A stretch of DNA of 64,000 bases from Acheta domesticus (GCA_031308135.1 JAHLJT010000631.1:260812355-260876354), one strand, 5' to 3'; shown: positions 12,001 to 24,554, counted from the stretch's first letter. The notes: generated by a model from the sequence alone, not told the origin. A program made the numbers and translations.

Positions 12001-15000
12001 TACTAACATGGGACAGCCCACTTTACTTCCCCTCCGAAGGAAGGCGTACGAAGGATTTTTTCGCCCTTAAAAATCCACGGCTTCGATCGGGTTTGAACCC
12101 GCGAACTTGGGTATGACAGTCTGGTACGCTAACCGTTACACCATCGAATCCACCTTTTAAGTGATTAGTGAAAGCATATGAAGATCAAAGCTACAATAGA
12201 TTTCTAAAGATCCATTGCCTTCTCTCTTGGTTGTATTTCTTTTCCAAAAACAGGAGGGCTGCAAGTATCAAACACTGAATGCTTCCACCAGGTTGTTTCA
12301 AGCTTGGGAAAGGGTATCAAGAACACGAGGGCTCAAGTACATATACAAAGTGCTAGAAAGGGAAGATAAGGAGGCAAAAATCTTCAGGAAATTATCAAGT
12401 ACTTGCCATAGGTTTTGGGTATATTAAACATTTGTTAATTTTTTAATGTGATGTGATGTAAAATGTTTACTTTGCTGTCACTGAAAAAGTTTTCTTGATA
12501 AGGGAAAATGGTTTTAATTTTTGAACTTGGTACAGAATTTTCTATAAAATATCTTCAACAAAGTTTTTTTGTGGAAGATAAAGATGGCATTTGTTGACCA
12601 ATGTAATGAGATGCTAGAAGGCAAAAGCTTCTTGTCTTTGTCTCTCAGATTTAGTGTTTGAATTAAGACAATTCATACATTTTGAAGGTGATGTAAGGGC
12701 CCTAATAAAAGTACCTTTCTAAGTATTTGTGAAAGTAAATGTGGGAAAATGATTCAGCCTAATTTGGGGGGGGGGAGTCAGTGTTGTTATTACTTTGGAT
12801 GGACTGGCATATTTTGTGCAAGTTTAATTCGCATTTTTCAAAACAAAATATTGCGTATTTATTCAGTTATATTATGTTATTGAAATGTAATCATCTTTTT
12901 TACAGGCCAGCAGAAATAAGCGACGATGAATATAATGAATTTTATAAGTCTCTTACTAAGGATTCTAGTGAACCTTTGACCAAGGTGCATTTTATTGCTG
13001 AAGGGGAAGTCACCTTCAAATCCTTGCTTTTTGTACCCAAAACTCAGCCTAGTGAAAGTTTTAATCGATATGGAAGCAAGACTGATAACATTAAGGTTGG
13101 TATATTAGAGGTCATGACCAACATGTATCTGATAAGTTTTATTCTTGGTTATTTTTTTCTTGGACTTGGTCATAGGCATTATTTTTCGTGAGTGTATTCA
13201 GTTTTTTAGTTTGTATATTGTAATGATGCGCGCCTGTCAGATAGTGACAAGGGCATTGAATACAATTGGGTCTGTAGGTTTGTTCCCCCAATCATGTTTG
13301 TGTTTTTGACACTCCAGTAATTTTATATTGTAATGTTACTTTCGCGTTAACAGTTGCCCGGCTGTACGCTTTCTGGTAAGAATGCTTTGATCATTCCACA
13401 CCTGTTAATTTAACCTTAACTGGCACATGCAGGATATCATTTTGACTGGATTTTTCAGGTGGTAATTAATAATATTTGATTTAGACTAGTAAAAGGGTCA
13501 TTTACTATACTAAAGTGAATTTGGATACATTTGGCTGAAACTGCAATGCGCTGTTTTTATGCTTCAATAACTACTCCTACAACTACACTGTTACAATGCT
13601 TTCTTCTCTCCTGATTCTTGAAAATGTTGTTAATATAAATGTCTTTGTAATATTATACCATTTCTTTCCATTTTCTCCAAGTCTGGTTCAGGTACCTGCA
13701 AGTGCCTCCCTTTAGCTGAGAGAGATCGGGTCAACACTGTGGCTTCCTTTGTTATCATGTCTCCCAGCTGCTGCACCACGTATTGCTCGGCCCTCAAAGG
13801 ATCGTCTCTCAGCTGGCTCCGCCAGGTCAAAGGCCCCGGCCTGCCTCACACCCTAATGCAGTTGTGAACGCCCAGCCGCCTCACGTAGTTTCGTGTCAAA
13901 TCACTTTCAGTTTACTATTCGGATGCCATTAATTATGGTGACATTGCCTTTAATTTACACCAGTCGTAGTGGAACATCCCGAATATTCTCAGTGTGTGCC
14001 ATATATGCTGTGATAGCAAGACGCAGAGAGAATCTGATCACGTAGTGGCAACCGCCACAATACATTAACTTTGTCGCCTATTGCTACAAGCTATGAGCTC
14101 TGTCTCCTTATTCTCATGGTCCTAACTTGACCTTTTGTCCATTTGCTTCTCTCACAACACTTACGTCTCTCAAAAAAACGAAGCCTCTTCACCCCTTCCC
14201 CTTCTGTCAGTAGACCTCCTTCCCTTTTTCACTTCTCTAATTACTTTCGTATTTTGTGTGGAAAATTCCTGACATACATCTTATTGGCTGGTTGCCATTA
14301 AATCCTCCCCTCCCTGTCTCGTACTCAGGCAGAGTTTGGAGGAAAACACATGCGTGAAACTAATTTTCTTGCAGGAGTAATTATGTTGCTCAGTCTCTGC
14401 TGATCTTCACTGTTTTATGGTTGTGCAGCCGGCTCGAGTGCAAGTCTCTGTACACCAATCTGTCCGATTATTCACCCATGTCAATGAAAATGTTAATAAA
14501 TTTTTGAAATGGTATACTGTCTTGGTGCTATGATTGCATGCTGCTGTAATTTCATCTCAATATTTTACCTAGTACTTATGTGTTTGGGTTGTGCGTGTGT
14601 TATTTTAAAGAAAATTGCTGCAGGTCATAATATAGAATACATACAATAGAATATGCCATGTGCCATGAATGTTATTGTTCAGAGTCAAATCCTATTGCAT
14701 TTATTAATTTCATTGAAATTGAAATTGTACTAGTGGAAACACATTAAAATTTGATGATTTTTTTTATATACCCAACATGAAGAAACACTTGCATGCTTCT
14801 CGTGGGCGAGCATTTAATTTTCAATTTGCTCACTTTAAGATTGTACTCAAATGTTTGTCACATCAGATGAAGAAACAACTATTTTTTATTGTTTGCAACT
14901 CACAAATAATAAAGTAATTGACAAATGATGGCAGATAAGCATTCATTGTATTAAATTTACTATATATTAATATTTTGCGTTTTTGCTATAACTTAATAAT

Positions 15001-18000
15001 AACCAATTAATAAGAGTCGGTGATAACGTATGTAGGGCCCACTACCATTTATTTAAAGAAATAATTGTGTAATTTGGTAGTAGGAATCTCGTATGTCTTT
15101 CTTAATGAAAACTCTTCAAGTGTATGAAGTATTTTGATTTTTAATACCAGAATTTCATTTCATTTCCAATTATCATTTTGGCTTTACTGATATCATAAAT
15201 TTCCTTGCAGCTCTATGTTCGTCGTGTTTTTATTACTGATGAATTCAATGACATGATGCCTAACTATCTGAGTTTCGTCCAAGGTGTTGTTGATTCAGAT
15301 GACCTACCTCTTAATGTTTCTCGTGAAACTCTGCAACAACACAAATTGATTAAGGTAATTATTTTATACATTAGTACAATATTGTTTGAATACATTTGTA
15401 TGACAGTGTAGCTGGTATGATATACTTCCCAAATTCTTGTTTTTTGGTTAGGTCATCAAAAAGAAGTTGGTGCGTAAAGCTTTGGATATGTTCAAGAAAA
15501 TTGAGAAGGATGAATATGAGAAGTTCTGGAAAGAATATTCTACAAACATGAAACTAGGAGTTATTGAAGATCCTTCAAATCGCACACGCCTTGCTAAACT
15601 ACTTATGTTCCATTCATCAAATCAGCCAGGCTTGACGAATCTTGCAGATTATGTGAGCCGAATGAAAGAGAAGCAGGAGCACATATATTACATTGCTGGA
15701 GCCAATTTGTCTGAAGTAGGTTTATATATGGTTCTTGAGACTATATGTTCCTGTTTTTATTTTGCATTAAAGCTTAAAATAAAATGATTAGTCACTGAAA
15801 TATTAAAATGTTTTTGCTGTAAGATTATCCATTTATAATAAATCTTGAATAACATAGTTTTCCACAAGAAGTAAAGTTCTCTTGTGAGGAATAATTAATG
15901 TTAAAAATTAATTTGAAATCATGGTGGAGGAAACAAGATGTACTTTTCAAATTTTAGATTTCTAAAGAATTTTACTATTCTTTAATTAGGTGGAGAAATC
16001 TCCTTTTGTTGAGCGTCTTTTGAAGAAGGGCTATGAAGTACTTTATTTAACTGAAGCTGTAGATGAATATTGCATATCAGCTCTCCCTGAATTTGATGGT
16101 AAAAAATTCCAAAATGTGGCAAAGGAAGGATTTAGCTTAGCTGAAGGAGATGAAAAGGCTAAAGAGAAATTAGATTCTTTGAAAGAAAGATATGAACCTC
16201 TTCTAAAGTAAGTAATTTCGTTTCCTTACCAGTGAAGTGATGCGAGTGAGTGGGTGAAGATATAATACTAATCTTTGTACAGGTGGTTATCGGAAGAAGC
16301 ACTGAAAGATCAAATAGCAAAAGCAGCAATTTCTGAAAGATTGTCCGGTTCTCCCTGTGCTCTTGTGGCGTCCATGTTTGGTTGGACAGGAAATATGGAG
16401 AGATTGGCAGTTTCTAATGCTCATCAAAAGTCTGACGATCCTCAACGCAGTTATTATCTCAATCAAAAGAAAACTCTAGAAATAAATCCTAGACATCCAT
16501 TGATCAAAGAACTGCTCAGGAGAGTTGAAGATGATCCCAAGGATGCTTCTGCAAAGGAGATTGCAGTCATGATGTTCCAAACAGGTAATATAACCTTTTT
16601 TGAAATCCTCCCCTCTATATACGAAGAGTAGATAAATTAAAGAAATGCTTGGGAAAAAACTAATGGGAATGTTCTGCCTACCAAAACTTTTTTTTAAGTC
16701 CATGACATCATTCAACAATCTCACTAAATTGCATTGGCAAAGAAATCTATGGTTTTAATATCAGAGGTGTTGGACAGGTTTGAAAATAAATATGAACTTT
16801 TACAATTTTCAAAATTTCAAATATTTTAATGAACATCAGAATTATTTAATATTTATAAATACACATTCCTTGATTCCAGCAAAAACATTAACCTTCCAGT
16901 GGGCACGCGTAAATTTTACGTTATTCTATAACCTATGAATAAAACAAATACATTTTAGAACATAGCAATTTTAAGTCACATTATATCATCTAAGAATGCT
17001 ATTTACTACCTAAGAACATGTCATTTGATAAACATTTGTATTTAGTAACAGAAAGCTCTGGTTCCGATGCAGTATCGTGCTGATTCTCGGCTATGTTCTG
17101 CTGACACTATCACTATCCAAAACATGATATTCCTCCTGATCAGACAGCTTGTGTAGAATTTTCTGAATTTCATTCACATGAATTCTTTCTGTGAACATTT
17201 TATACAAAATTTCAATTAGGCCAAATTATACTACAATATTTTAGAACAACACCAGGCACGCAGCATAAAGGTAATGTCACTATACACGTATCCCGAATAG
17301 AGCGTTACAAAAACTGAATATTGTGTGCAAACTAAACATTGGCTGCTGAAATGCATCACTAAAGATGCCTGCAAGGAATACCAAGAACGCAAAAGTCTTT
17401 GCCAACAATGAGTTCACAACAAATACAAATAATCTGCTATTGTCGTAAAATTTACAACAGTGTGCCCGCTGGAAGGTTAAAGAAAAAATTTGCAGGCATA
17501 TTTCAGAAAACTTTCAAAATGTTATAAGGGCTTCTTATAAAGTACTAATAAATGCCTCCCTTTTGCAATAGTATATAGGAGAGAAAGTGTGCTTAAGTGT
17601 TATTCGTGGGATTGTCGCAGTGTACTGCTTGTGTAGCAATGGGCTGTTAAGTTGATTGACTTGGGGCTTTTAGCATGCTTGTTTGTTGTAATCTTGTAGT
17701 AAAAGAGAGCATGGAAAGTGGATTTTGTATCAACAAAAATTAACATACTTGCCCAGTCCAAAAAGGCCATGAAATTATTTTTTGGCAATCTTGGACAACC
17801 CTTGGTTCAGAGATTTTTTTTTATTCTTCAAAAGTAATGTGATTGTATTTTATAATATCATGAACAATACCTGGAAATATAAGTTATTTTTAATTTAAAA
17901 TAAATTCCGAGATATTTTGTCAAATTTTGGACAGGTTCTCTTATTTATTACTTTATATTTTCAAAAAGAGTTCTATTATTAGTTTGAAACTTTGTTGAAA

Positions 18001-19423
18001 TGACAATTCGTGGTTGTAAACATTTTATATTAAAATTTTGTTGGAAGTAAATCATTAATAGTTCAAAATGTTAATAGAATGTTGGTGTGTTGGAACACCA
18101 ATTGAAATTTATTGACAAGAAAATCTTCTAGACCACTCTTTGCAGTTTGTTTTAGCAATAATTTCTGTTTCAAATGAAATCTGGAATAAAGAAAAAATTA
18201 TCATAAGAGCAAAATTTGTTAGAAAAAGAAACAAAAGCCACTTCCTTCTTCCACGAGATGTTACGCAGGTTTGTTTACGATTCCGATATTGCTATTAAAG
18301 AAGCGCATGGGAGTGAATGGTTGACACTTCCTGCAAGTTTTGGGAACACCACATTCATAAGTTATATCTGTTTATCTTGCTTTAGCAACAAATGGCTGAT
18401 ATTGTATTTTTAAAAGCACATCGTTTAACACAGAAATAGGAAGGTTTTGTATTTTCTATTCAATTGGCTAATGTTATTTTTCTTTCTTTCTAGCTACACT
18501 GCGATCTGGTTTTATGCTTAGAGAAACTTCAGCATTTGCAGATAATGTGGAAATAATGATGAGGAAGACATTAGGTATTCCACTGGAGGAACAGGTAGGT
18601 TCAGTGAATTTTATGACACAGAGCTTTGTGCTAATAAATATGTATTTTTTTAAAACCTTGTTCTTGTATGGCATTTTTATTGAAAAGTAATATTGTTATT
18701 CATAATATTGAATGTGTTGTTTGAAGGGAAAAGCATGTGTCGAAATTGCCCTCAATTGCTCAAATCTACAACAGCAATTTTTTTTTGATATTTTTTTTTT
18801 TTTAATTCCTTTAACTGAAGTAATCAAAAATATTATATCAATATTTGGTAAATATTCATTGCAAAAGTTGAGAACTGGAGAAGACGGGTGTTCTTAGAGA
18901 ATTAGGTTTCCACATAGAAGAATGGAGTCTTGTTTCAGAAGCAAGAATTCTTACTATGAAGCAATTTGTAATACTGATATAAAACAAAGGTAGAATGCTG
19001 AAAGTTGTCTAGTGTACTTTTCTGTTTTAAGTATTATTAAGATGAAGGTTTTTATGAGTGTGGTTTCAATCCAAATTGTGTGTATTTGCCATACATTTTT
19101 TCAGAGAGCATAATACAAATTTCTAGTTTCTTTTTAATAGAAAGACTTTTCCAGGTTGAGCAGTGAAGATTTGTAAATGACAAAAATGCCACTATATAGT
19201 TGTTGATGATATTTAGTGCTCTTAATAATTTAAATTTAAAATTACTAAGTGTGACAATATACACAAAGATAGAAGACATAATTACTACTTGTTTTTTAAT
19301 GTTTAACAGCCAGATGAAGATGACGATGAAGGAGAAGATGAACAGTCGCAAAGCGAGGAAAACGAGACTGAAGCATATGACAATGAAGACGCAGATGAAA
19401 ACGGCGATCATGACGAATTATAG
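6070..19423 (+). CDS. Gp93: Endoplasmin / GRP94 (ER-lumen Hsp90 chaperone), complete 15-exon gene
   Basis: ATP-dependent ER-lumen chaperone; in other animals GRP94 folds integrins, Toll-type receptors and other secretory clients. Exons: 6070-6115, 6260-6343, 6426-6586, 7008-7124, 7198-7399, 7488-7617, 9718-9829, 9981-10171, 12906-13095, 15211-15354, 15452-15715, 15990-16207, 16283-16584, 18494-18594, 19310-19423. They total 2376 nt, 791 aa; all junctions are GT-AG and in phase. The start gives a signal peptide (about 1-20, [16 protein letters not shown] then AVRA). The ATPase domain shows E102 and N106 in [19 protein letters not shown] (148-154) and [12 protein letters not shown] (192-203), with the GRP94-type insertion QDASTTSQ before it. 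An acidic linker covers about 289-330. The middle domain has the expected arginine R449 in LNVSRE. The C-terminal domain ends in an acidic tail and HDEL, the ER-retrieval signal, not cytosolic MEEVD. Length is close to vertebrate GRP94 (about 800 aa). Confidence 0.97.
8143..8931. repeat. Exact 43-bp direct repeat in Gp93 intron 6
   Basis: The segment 8143-8185 is repeated without mismatch at 8889-8931; it begins TGCTTGTGAGAGAAAAGG and ends TTAATTCTGCTC. The intervening 703 bp is AT-rich. The second copy lies inside the TIR-bounded element at 8679-9358, the first outside it. Perfect identity in otherwise drifting intron sequence suggests a recent duplication. Confidence 0.85.
8679..9358. mobile_element. 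MITE-like element with TAGGGAG termini, Gp93 intron 6
   Basis: The left end TAGGGAGCGGATTTCTATG (8679 on) is an imperfect inverted match to the right end, whose inverse reads TAGGGAGAGGATTTTTATG (ending 9358). TAATAAG occurs at 8672-8678 and at 9357-9363, partly overlapping the terminus, which suggests a target duplication. The interior is AT-rich with several GTGCATAT repeats and no transposase. The superfamily is uncertain; hAT is possible. Confidence 0.6.
10172..11333. other. Gp93 intron 8, first part
   Basis: Open frames here (for example about 10378-10674 and 10881-11229) have no recognisable similarity and no conserved splice logic. A homopolymer T run lies at about 10913-10929. Nothing else is recognised. 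Confidence 0.45.
11340..11866 (+). repeat. SINE family B, copy 2, in Gp93 intron 8
   Basis: Contains the shared blocks TAGGTCGAATTCAGTCGCTG, CCGATCAACACCAGGCGAAT and GGCCACGGACCGCGC. The tail has GGACTAATGACCTGAGCAGT and GCGCCCGGAAACACGAATC followed by AATC iterations. The same order and orientation of blocks occurs at 4770-5219, and inverted at 57740-58200. The tRNA-like head is not clear in this copy. Confidence 0.8.
12040..12152 (-). repeat. tRNA-Asp-derived SINE, family C, copy 1
   Basis: On the - strand the head is tRNA-like. A perfect A box (TGGTGTAACGG) lies at 12133-12143 and a B box (GGTTCAAACCC) at 12089-12099. The anticodon-loop sequence CTGTCAT (anticodon GTC, Asp) and a nearly complete acceptor stem are present. 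The 3' body (GTGGATTTTTAAGGGCG) is shared with the copy at 35661-35790. That makes this a SINE head and not a functional tRNA gene. It lies in Gp93 intron 8, opposite to transcription. Confidence 0.75.
13096..15210. other. Gp93 intron 9, unassigned sequence
   Basis: Mostly AT-rich. A less AT-rich stretch at about 13640-14350 holds a 66-codon - strand frame (13630-13830), hydrophilic, with no family I recognise. It could be a decayed element. No splice-supported exon was found. Confidence 0.4.
16892..17476. mobile_element. Non-autonomous piggyBac-like element in Gp93 intron 13
   Basis: The ends are CCTTCCAGTGGGCAC (16892 on) and its inverted partner ending at 17476 (inverse CCTTCCAGCGGGCAC). 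A subterminal GTAAATTTTACG is also shared in inverted orientation. The element is flanked by TTAA at 16888-16891 and 17477-17480, the target duplication of the piggyBac superfamily. At 585 bp it is too short for a transposase. Confidence 0.8.
17091..17198 (-). pseudogene. Possible transposase N-terminal remnant in the piggyBac-like element
   Basis: A 35-codon frame (ATG at 17198-17196, stop at 17093-17091) reads [20 protein letters not shown] and then an acidic Asp/Ser-rich stretch before the stop. piggyBac transposases often begin with an acidic N-terminus, so this may be the surviving start of the parent transposase. The assignment rests on position and composition only. Confidence 0.3.
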
Positions 19424-19930
19424 TAGAACTTCCAACAGTGATTTTTGCCATTAATTTCATTTCATTTCACTTGATTTCATTTCTTTAGAGGCAGTTATTG
19501 TCTTCTAAAATCATTTGACTGTTCAGTTATGTTCAAGAGTACCTTTATCATACATTTTTCTTTTTTGAAAAAGTTGACCTCAGTGATAATGTACTCTGTA
19601 GAATCAGATATTTTAAGGCGCTGCCTTTTTTCCAAGTGGAACATGAGACTTCCGAAGTATTCTTTACGAATCCTGATGCATTTGTCTTCATTGTTATATT
19701 TATAATTTAAATTTTTTTTTTTTTTTGTTATAAAAAGTAATAGAAGTGAACATGTGAGTTAGTTTTTGTAACTCAGTTCATTACTGTGGTGTGTGAATGA
19801 ATGAATGTGAATTGTAATTGTATTGCAAGATGTAAATGTTGAAAGTAATGGCGATGTGAAATACAATGTTTTGTATTGATAACAAAGTTTTTCTTTTTCA
19901 ATGATCCTTGAAATATTTTAGTCAGTTATT
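19424..19930 (+). other. Gp93 3' UTR (probable)
   Basis: Sequence after the HDEL stop codon is AT-rich with a T tract near 19710-19726. No canonical AATAAA was seen between the stop and the LINE fragment beginning near 19935. A TATAAA variant lies near 19730, and the first AATAAA found downstream is at 19519+2000 (21519-21524). The true 3' end is therefore uncertain. Confidence 0.5.
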
Positions 19931-19934
19931 CTTA

Positions 19935-20690
19935 ATGTCGATCTTCCCACTCCCATGAAACCTCCAAGTGACCTGATTCCGCTTGGAAACTACTCCTCCC
20001 CAATATTGACCTCAGACTCTCCAGTCTTTTCAAACAAACTACTAGTCCTCTGGTTTTCCAGAAGCAGTTTCAGGGTGTGAGAGAAGCCTATTCAGATCAT
20101 TTGTTCTTGGATGGTTCACCGTGCAGTGGCGCGGTGGCATGTGGTTTTTATTGTATCAGGGCCACCAAATCATATCGGCTTCATTCCCAGAGCAGTATAT
20201 TCACTGCCAAAACGTGTGCAATTCTCGAGACCCTAAAATACATAAGAGTTGGAGATGTTGCGGCAAGTAGTTCTGTTCTGAATCTCTCAGCTCTCTTCAA
20301 GCTGTCTCCTGTTCTTCATTAGACTATCTGGCGGAAATAGACTTGAATCGACATTCCTTCTGTACCGTTGTCCGATGTTAAGTCTTTCTTCAAACGATCA
20401 GTGTTTAATGTGGCAAACAAAGTGGCACAGTACCACTTTTAAACTAAGTCTGATTAAGAATTCTGTTAATCCCTGGCATTCCTCATTCCGCTCCTCTCGG
20501 CTTAAGGGAGTCATTTTAACCATTCTTCATATCGGACACTGCCACTTTTCTCACAGTTTCCTCCTCTGAGATGAAACTCCTCCCATCTGTGACTCGCAGG
20601 ATGGTTTTCTTTCTGTGGAACACATTCTCCTGCACTGCACGAAATTTGTTGGCAACCAACGAAGACATGCTATGGGCAGTGCTCGGGGGT
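19935..20690 (+). pseudogene. LINE 3' fragment: RNase H domain and C-terminus
   Basis: The frame at about 20077-20280 reads YSDHLFLDGSPCSGAVACGF, then SSIFTAKTCAILETLKYI. This matches the RNase H domain of I/Jockey-type non-LTR retrotransposons (DGS motif, then an E in a helix of the FSAE..AI type). About 20460-20569 reads HSSFRSSRLKGVILTILHIG then HCHFSHSFLL, followed near 20590-20640 by CD...VEHILLHC, the typical post-RNase H zinc-binding tail. Frame changes and stops break it. It is 5'-truncated and directly abuts the Gp93 3' UTR in the same orientation. Confidence 0.75.
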
Positions 20691-22990
20691 GACGGTTTTG
20701 TGCTCTCAAAACTTTTTGTTTTTTGAGAGAAAGCAGAATGTAAAATCTTTTTTGAAAGATAAGGACAATGTTTTATGTTTTTTGGCCCCTTTACAGCCAA
20801 TTTTACATTTTATGATAAATTTTATGTGCTCGTTTTATGTTTTCCTTCTGCCATATCTACTTGTATATTTGATGCAGAATTCAAGCCCTCTTTTTAGGTT
20901 CCTATACATACTTTTAATCAGCAGGTAAGTTGCATCTGCAACACATACAAATCCATGTTTTTAAAAAATACTTTGACATGGATGCAAATGGCCACAGTAG
21001 TTGAAACACCCTCTAAACCCTGTTCAATCAATTTTTGTCGGTTGTTATAACAGACTTATACTGTGATTGAAGAGGTAATGTTTTTAGTGATTGATTACGG
21101 AGTAGTCACAAAGTGTGCTTCACTTTTTATTTCTCCATTCATTTCTGACTGGTATTTTTATAATGTGGGAGCAACATTAAAAACTTTAGCTTTTGTAGGA
21201 GATATAAAAAGCCCTTTTAATTTTATTTGTTATGAATGATTTGTTCTGCTATTATACTAGAAGAACTTTTGTATACTTACGTGTGCTTTGCATGTTCTCA
21301 TTTGTGCATGTTTGTTTATAACAGTTCTTGTTTGTGTGTAATATATGTAACTAAGATCTTAAGTTTTATGATCTTGCAAATTTTCATTCCTGATTTTGAC
21401 ACTCAACACTTCCCATGTTGGACACTCATAAATTTTATGAAACCAGCAGATAGTTTGTAATTGATGACATAAATATTCAAGTTTTGAAATCCATTAGGCT
21501 ATTAGAAGAAAAGTTATGAATAAAAAATATATGTTGAAATGCCTCTATCAACTGTTAGGTGGGCCTCATCAAGGGGAAGAGGCCATGGGCTATTGTGACG
21601 GTCGACACCCAGCGGGACCGTAGAGCATCCCAGGCAGTACAATGAGAATCACAGAAGCATGAAAATAGATTTCAGAGTAGTTATCTAGTCACTGGATTCC
21701 AAATACTGTGTTATTTATTTATATTTACCCACCCTGTACTAATATATAATATTGTTTGTATGTAATATCCAGAACCCTTAACATAGTATTATATATGACT
21801 GGTGTAATTATATTATTGGTCTCGTATACTTTTAATAAGGTAATACTTTATTGAAAGCTGATATAATCTTAATTTGAAGGTAATTTGCCTTTTAGGAAAA
21901 TTCACTTTTGTCCTGGTGAGCCTTTTCGATTCTAGTGGTTTGGAAATTGCTACCAATAATGTGTATCTGTCCAAGAGAAGTTATAGCATATTTTCCAGGA
22001 ATATCAACAAAGGAGAACATAGGAAGATGAAACTTACAAATCATAATTTGAAAGCAAATTATTACATTTCAGGGTTTCCTCTTATTAAATTGTTTCTAAC
22101 CAGATAAAAACGTAAGGAGTATAAAATTGGCCTTGAAATGGAAAAGCAGTCAAAATGAATTTATTTACTATCATAGATAGGCAATTTGTACATTTTTAAG
22201 TAAATTATTTTCATATGTAACTCAATCAAAAATATAAAGACATACTAGCGTAGGATACAGTTTACAGTTCATCAAACAATTTAAAACAAAAATAAAATAA
22301 AATAAAAGGAAAAACACAACTACACAAGAGTAGCATTCGTATTTCCTGTCAATTCCAAATGACTACTGTTAGTCAATCTGCACAGTATGTTAATTAGACT
22401 GTTTGGAATGTAAGTTCTTGTACTGATGACACAAAGATAGGTTGAATAGTCTTGAAGACAATGGTGGGGACCCTTAAGTCCAACTTTCTAACAATAATGG
22501 AAATTCAGTGTTGCAGTTCCTGTTGCAAATAACCTTAGCATCAAGTGACATAAAATAAAATAACTTTAAACAAATTGCTGTTGAGTAATTTCCTCAGAAA
22601 AAGCAAATCTAAATGATCTGAAAAATGCAATACATAAACACATCCATATTTTTCCGTGTTTGTGGTTGATAAAGGGGTCAGTGAGACCCAGACACGCGTG
22701 TGCCAGAATTGTAAAAAAATTGTGTTGTACAGTTTCAAATCAACTTTTGTGAATGACACAGCTGTATTTGAATTCAGTAATCAATCATGAGCTCGAAAGT
22801 TTCAGAAAAGCTCTAGACACCATTTTCTTGAAATGGTGTTTAGAGGATCTGCTCTCAAACATGAGAGCAGAACAAGAGTTTAGATTTAATGAGGGCATTG
22901 TAGGGAAAAAATTGTTATGTTTTAGTAGCTTTAAATGGTAATGTTAAACCTTGATAAAACCCAACATGTTCAAAGATAAATTAACAAAAT
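20691..22990. other. Intergenic AT-rich sequence
   Basis: No gene, RNA or clear repeat recognised. An AATAAA lies at 21519-21524. A short GC-richer stretch near 21560-21640 has no recognised identity. Confidence 0.45.
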
Positions 22991-22999
22991 AATTCTGTG

Positions 23000-24450
23000 T
23001 ATTTCTCGACAGGATGAGCACTGTCTTTTTTTAAGTGAGACTGTCCATGAACTTCTATCCATGCTCTTACATGGCTCATGTCTTGTTTCCTCTGCAGGTC
23101 AGTATGGATGGTCAGTATATTGTGGATAAGTACAGCATTATTGTCTGTTGTGTTGTGCAGAGAACCATATCAAGGCTGTGCCTTCTGGCATTTTGATCTG
23201 GAGTGTGTCATATTCAACATTTTATAGGTCTGAATTTGGGATTGATCCTTGTTAACCGTAACATCTAATCTCCTCTGGTATGAGGGAAATCTGCTGTATT
23301 GAAGAGAAATTTCCTGTTCTTCAAGTAGTCATTGAGGATTCGTGGGATGTAGTTAGGTATCGTAAAGGTTTTCTTATAAGTCGTCTGGAAATCTGGCCAA
23401 CTGGGTTGAAAATGTTGAATAATCTAGTGTGGCTAACAATGCTAGTTTGTGAGAGTGGTCATTTTCTTGGCATGTGCCTTCAATGGCTTTCACTATAACT
23501 TTGGCTGTGTGACAGAACCGAAGCTGTTGATCGTTCAGTAGTGAAACCAAATTGTCTTCCTCACAGAACTCTACCAGTACGAATTGCTATCAGCAGATGT
23601 GATTGCAACTTTTCTAGTAGTGTCCCTGCACTATTATGCGTCTTTTGAGACCAACAGTAAATGAGGTCTTCTCTTTCCCTTGTCCACAAGAAAAAAATCA
23701 TGCTTTCTTCCATCACTTAGGAAAGATTGTCTGAGGTCACCATACTTGTACATTCCTGTGGCATTGTGTCTAGGACTTCGATGCCATCAGGTTCCTGTTT
23801 TGCAGGGTGGAAGCTACTTATGAGTTCTGATCTTTGAAGAAGGGGATTACTGAAATATCATCTTGGGCGTGTTGGCACAATGCATCCATAACGAGACTTG
23901 TGGAATCAACATTCTTGTAACCTTATCCTCGTGGCTCTTATTTACTTCACCAATAAGAACCTTTCAACTGGGATTTGCTCTTGTTGATCCCTTTCTCAAT
24001 GACTTCTTGGCCTCCTTGTGAAGGGTATAACTTCAGGTTTCAGTCTCGTTTTCTGGGCCTGTTGGAGCTGTGAATGAGTTTCTCTTCAGCTCCACTATCT
24101 CTTCTGTCCACAGTGCCACAAGCCTCCCATTCTGGAGTTTGTCTTGCAGGGCATTGATAGTTCGCAGGCCTCATGGAGAAAAACACAAATTTGCCCATCT
24201 TTGCCTCAGCACTGATACTGGGGTAGCTTATAATTGGGCAATTGTTATTCTCACTGGTTCACATTGCAGTTTGGGCTGGTGTATTTTGTTGACATTCCAG
24301 CCCAAGTTCCTCATTTTGTTTTTCTGAGGGGCCATTACATCCACCGGCAGAATGATTTTTTGGTGATCATTGTGTTTTGACACCTTGTTTATAATTATCA
24401 GGCCTTGTCTGATGCCATAGAATAAATACATTCCCCTGTATTCACCCACT
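23000..24450 (-). pseudogene. Decayed LINE reverse transcriptase
   Basis: The - strand, read across several frames, gives a recognisable RT series. RQFGFTTERSTASVL (about 23570-23525) corresponds to the QFGFRPGRST motif. ALLATLDYSTFST (about 23445) corresponds to the catalytic-region A motif with D. PRILNDYLKNRKF (about 23350) and IKMPEGTAL (about 23195) are further matches. Many stops and frameshifts show it is dead. The motif set fits R1/I/Jockey-like non-LTR elements. Plus-strand frames here are shadows. Confidence 0.6.
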
Positions 24451-24554
24451 TCAGTGCTCTTGTGTTGAAGTTGCAGGACACTAGAATGTTTCCATCTGTA
24501 TCAGTTTTATTGTGGAGAGCATTTATTCCCTCGTTAGGAGTCAGGAAGTGGCTC

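Noticed and set aside
12081..12143. Functional tRNA-Asp gene on the - strand
   Set aside because: The acceptor stem has a mismatch and the D/anticodon arms deviate. The sequence continues into a body repeated at 35661-35790, so it is a SINE head.
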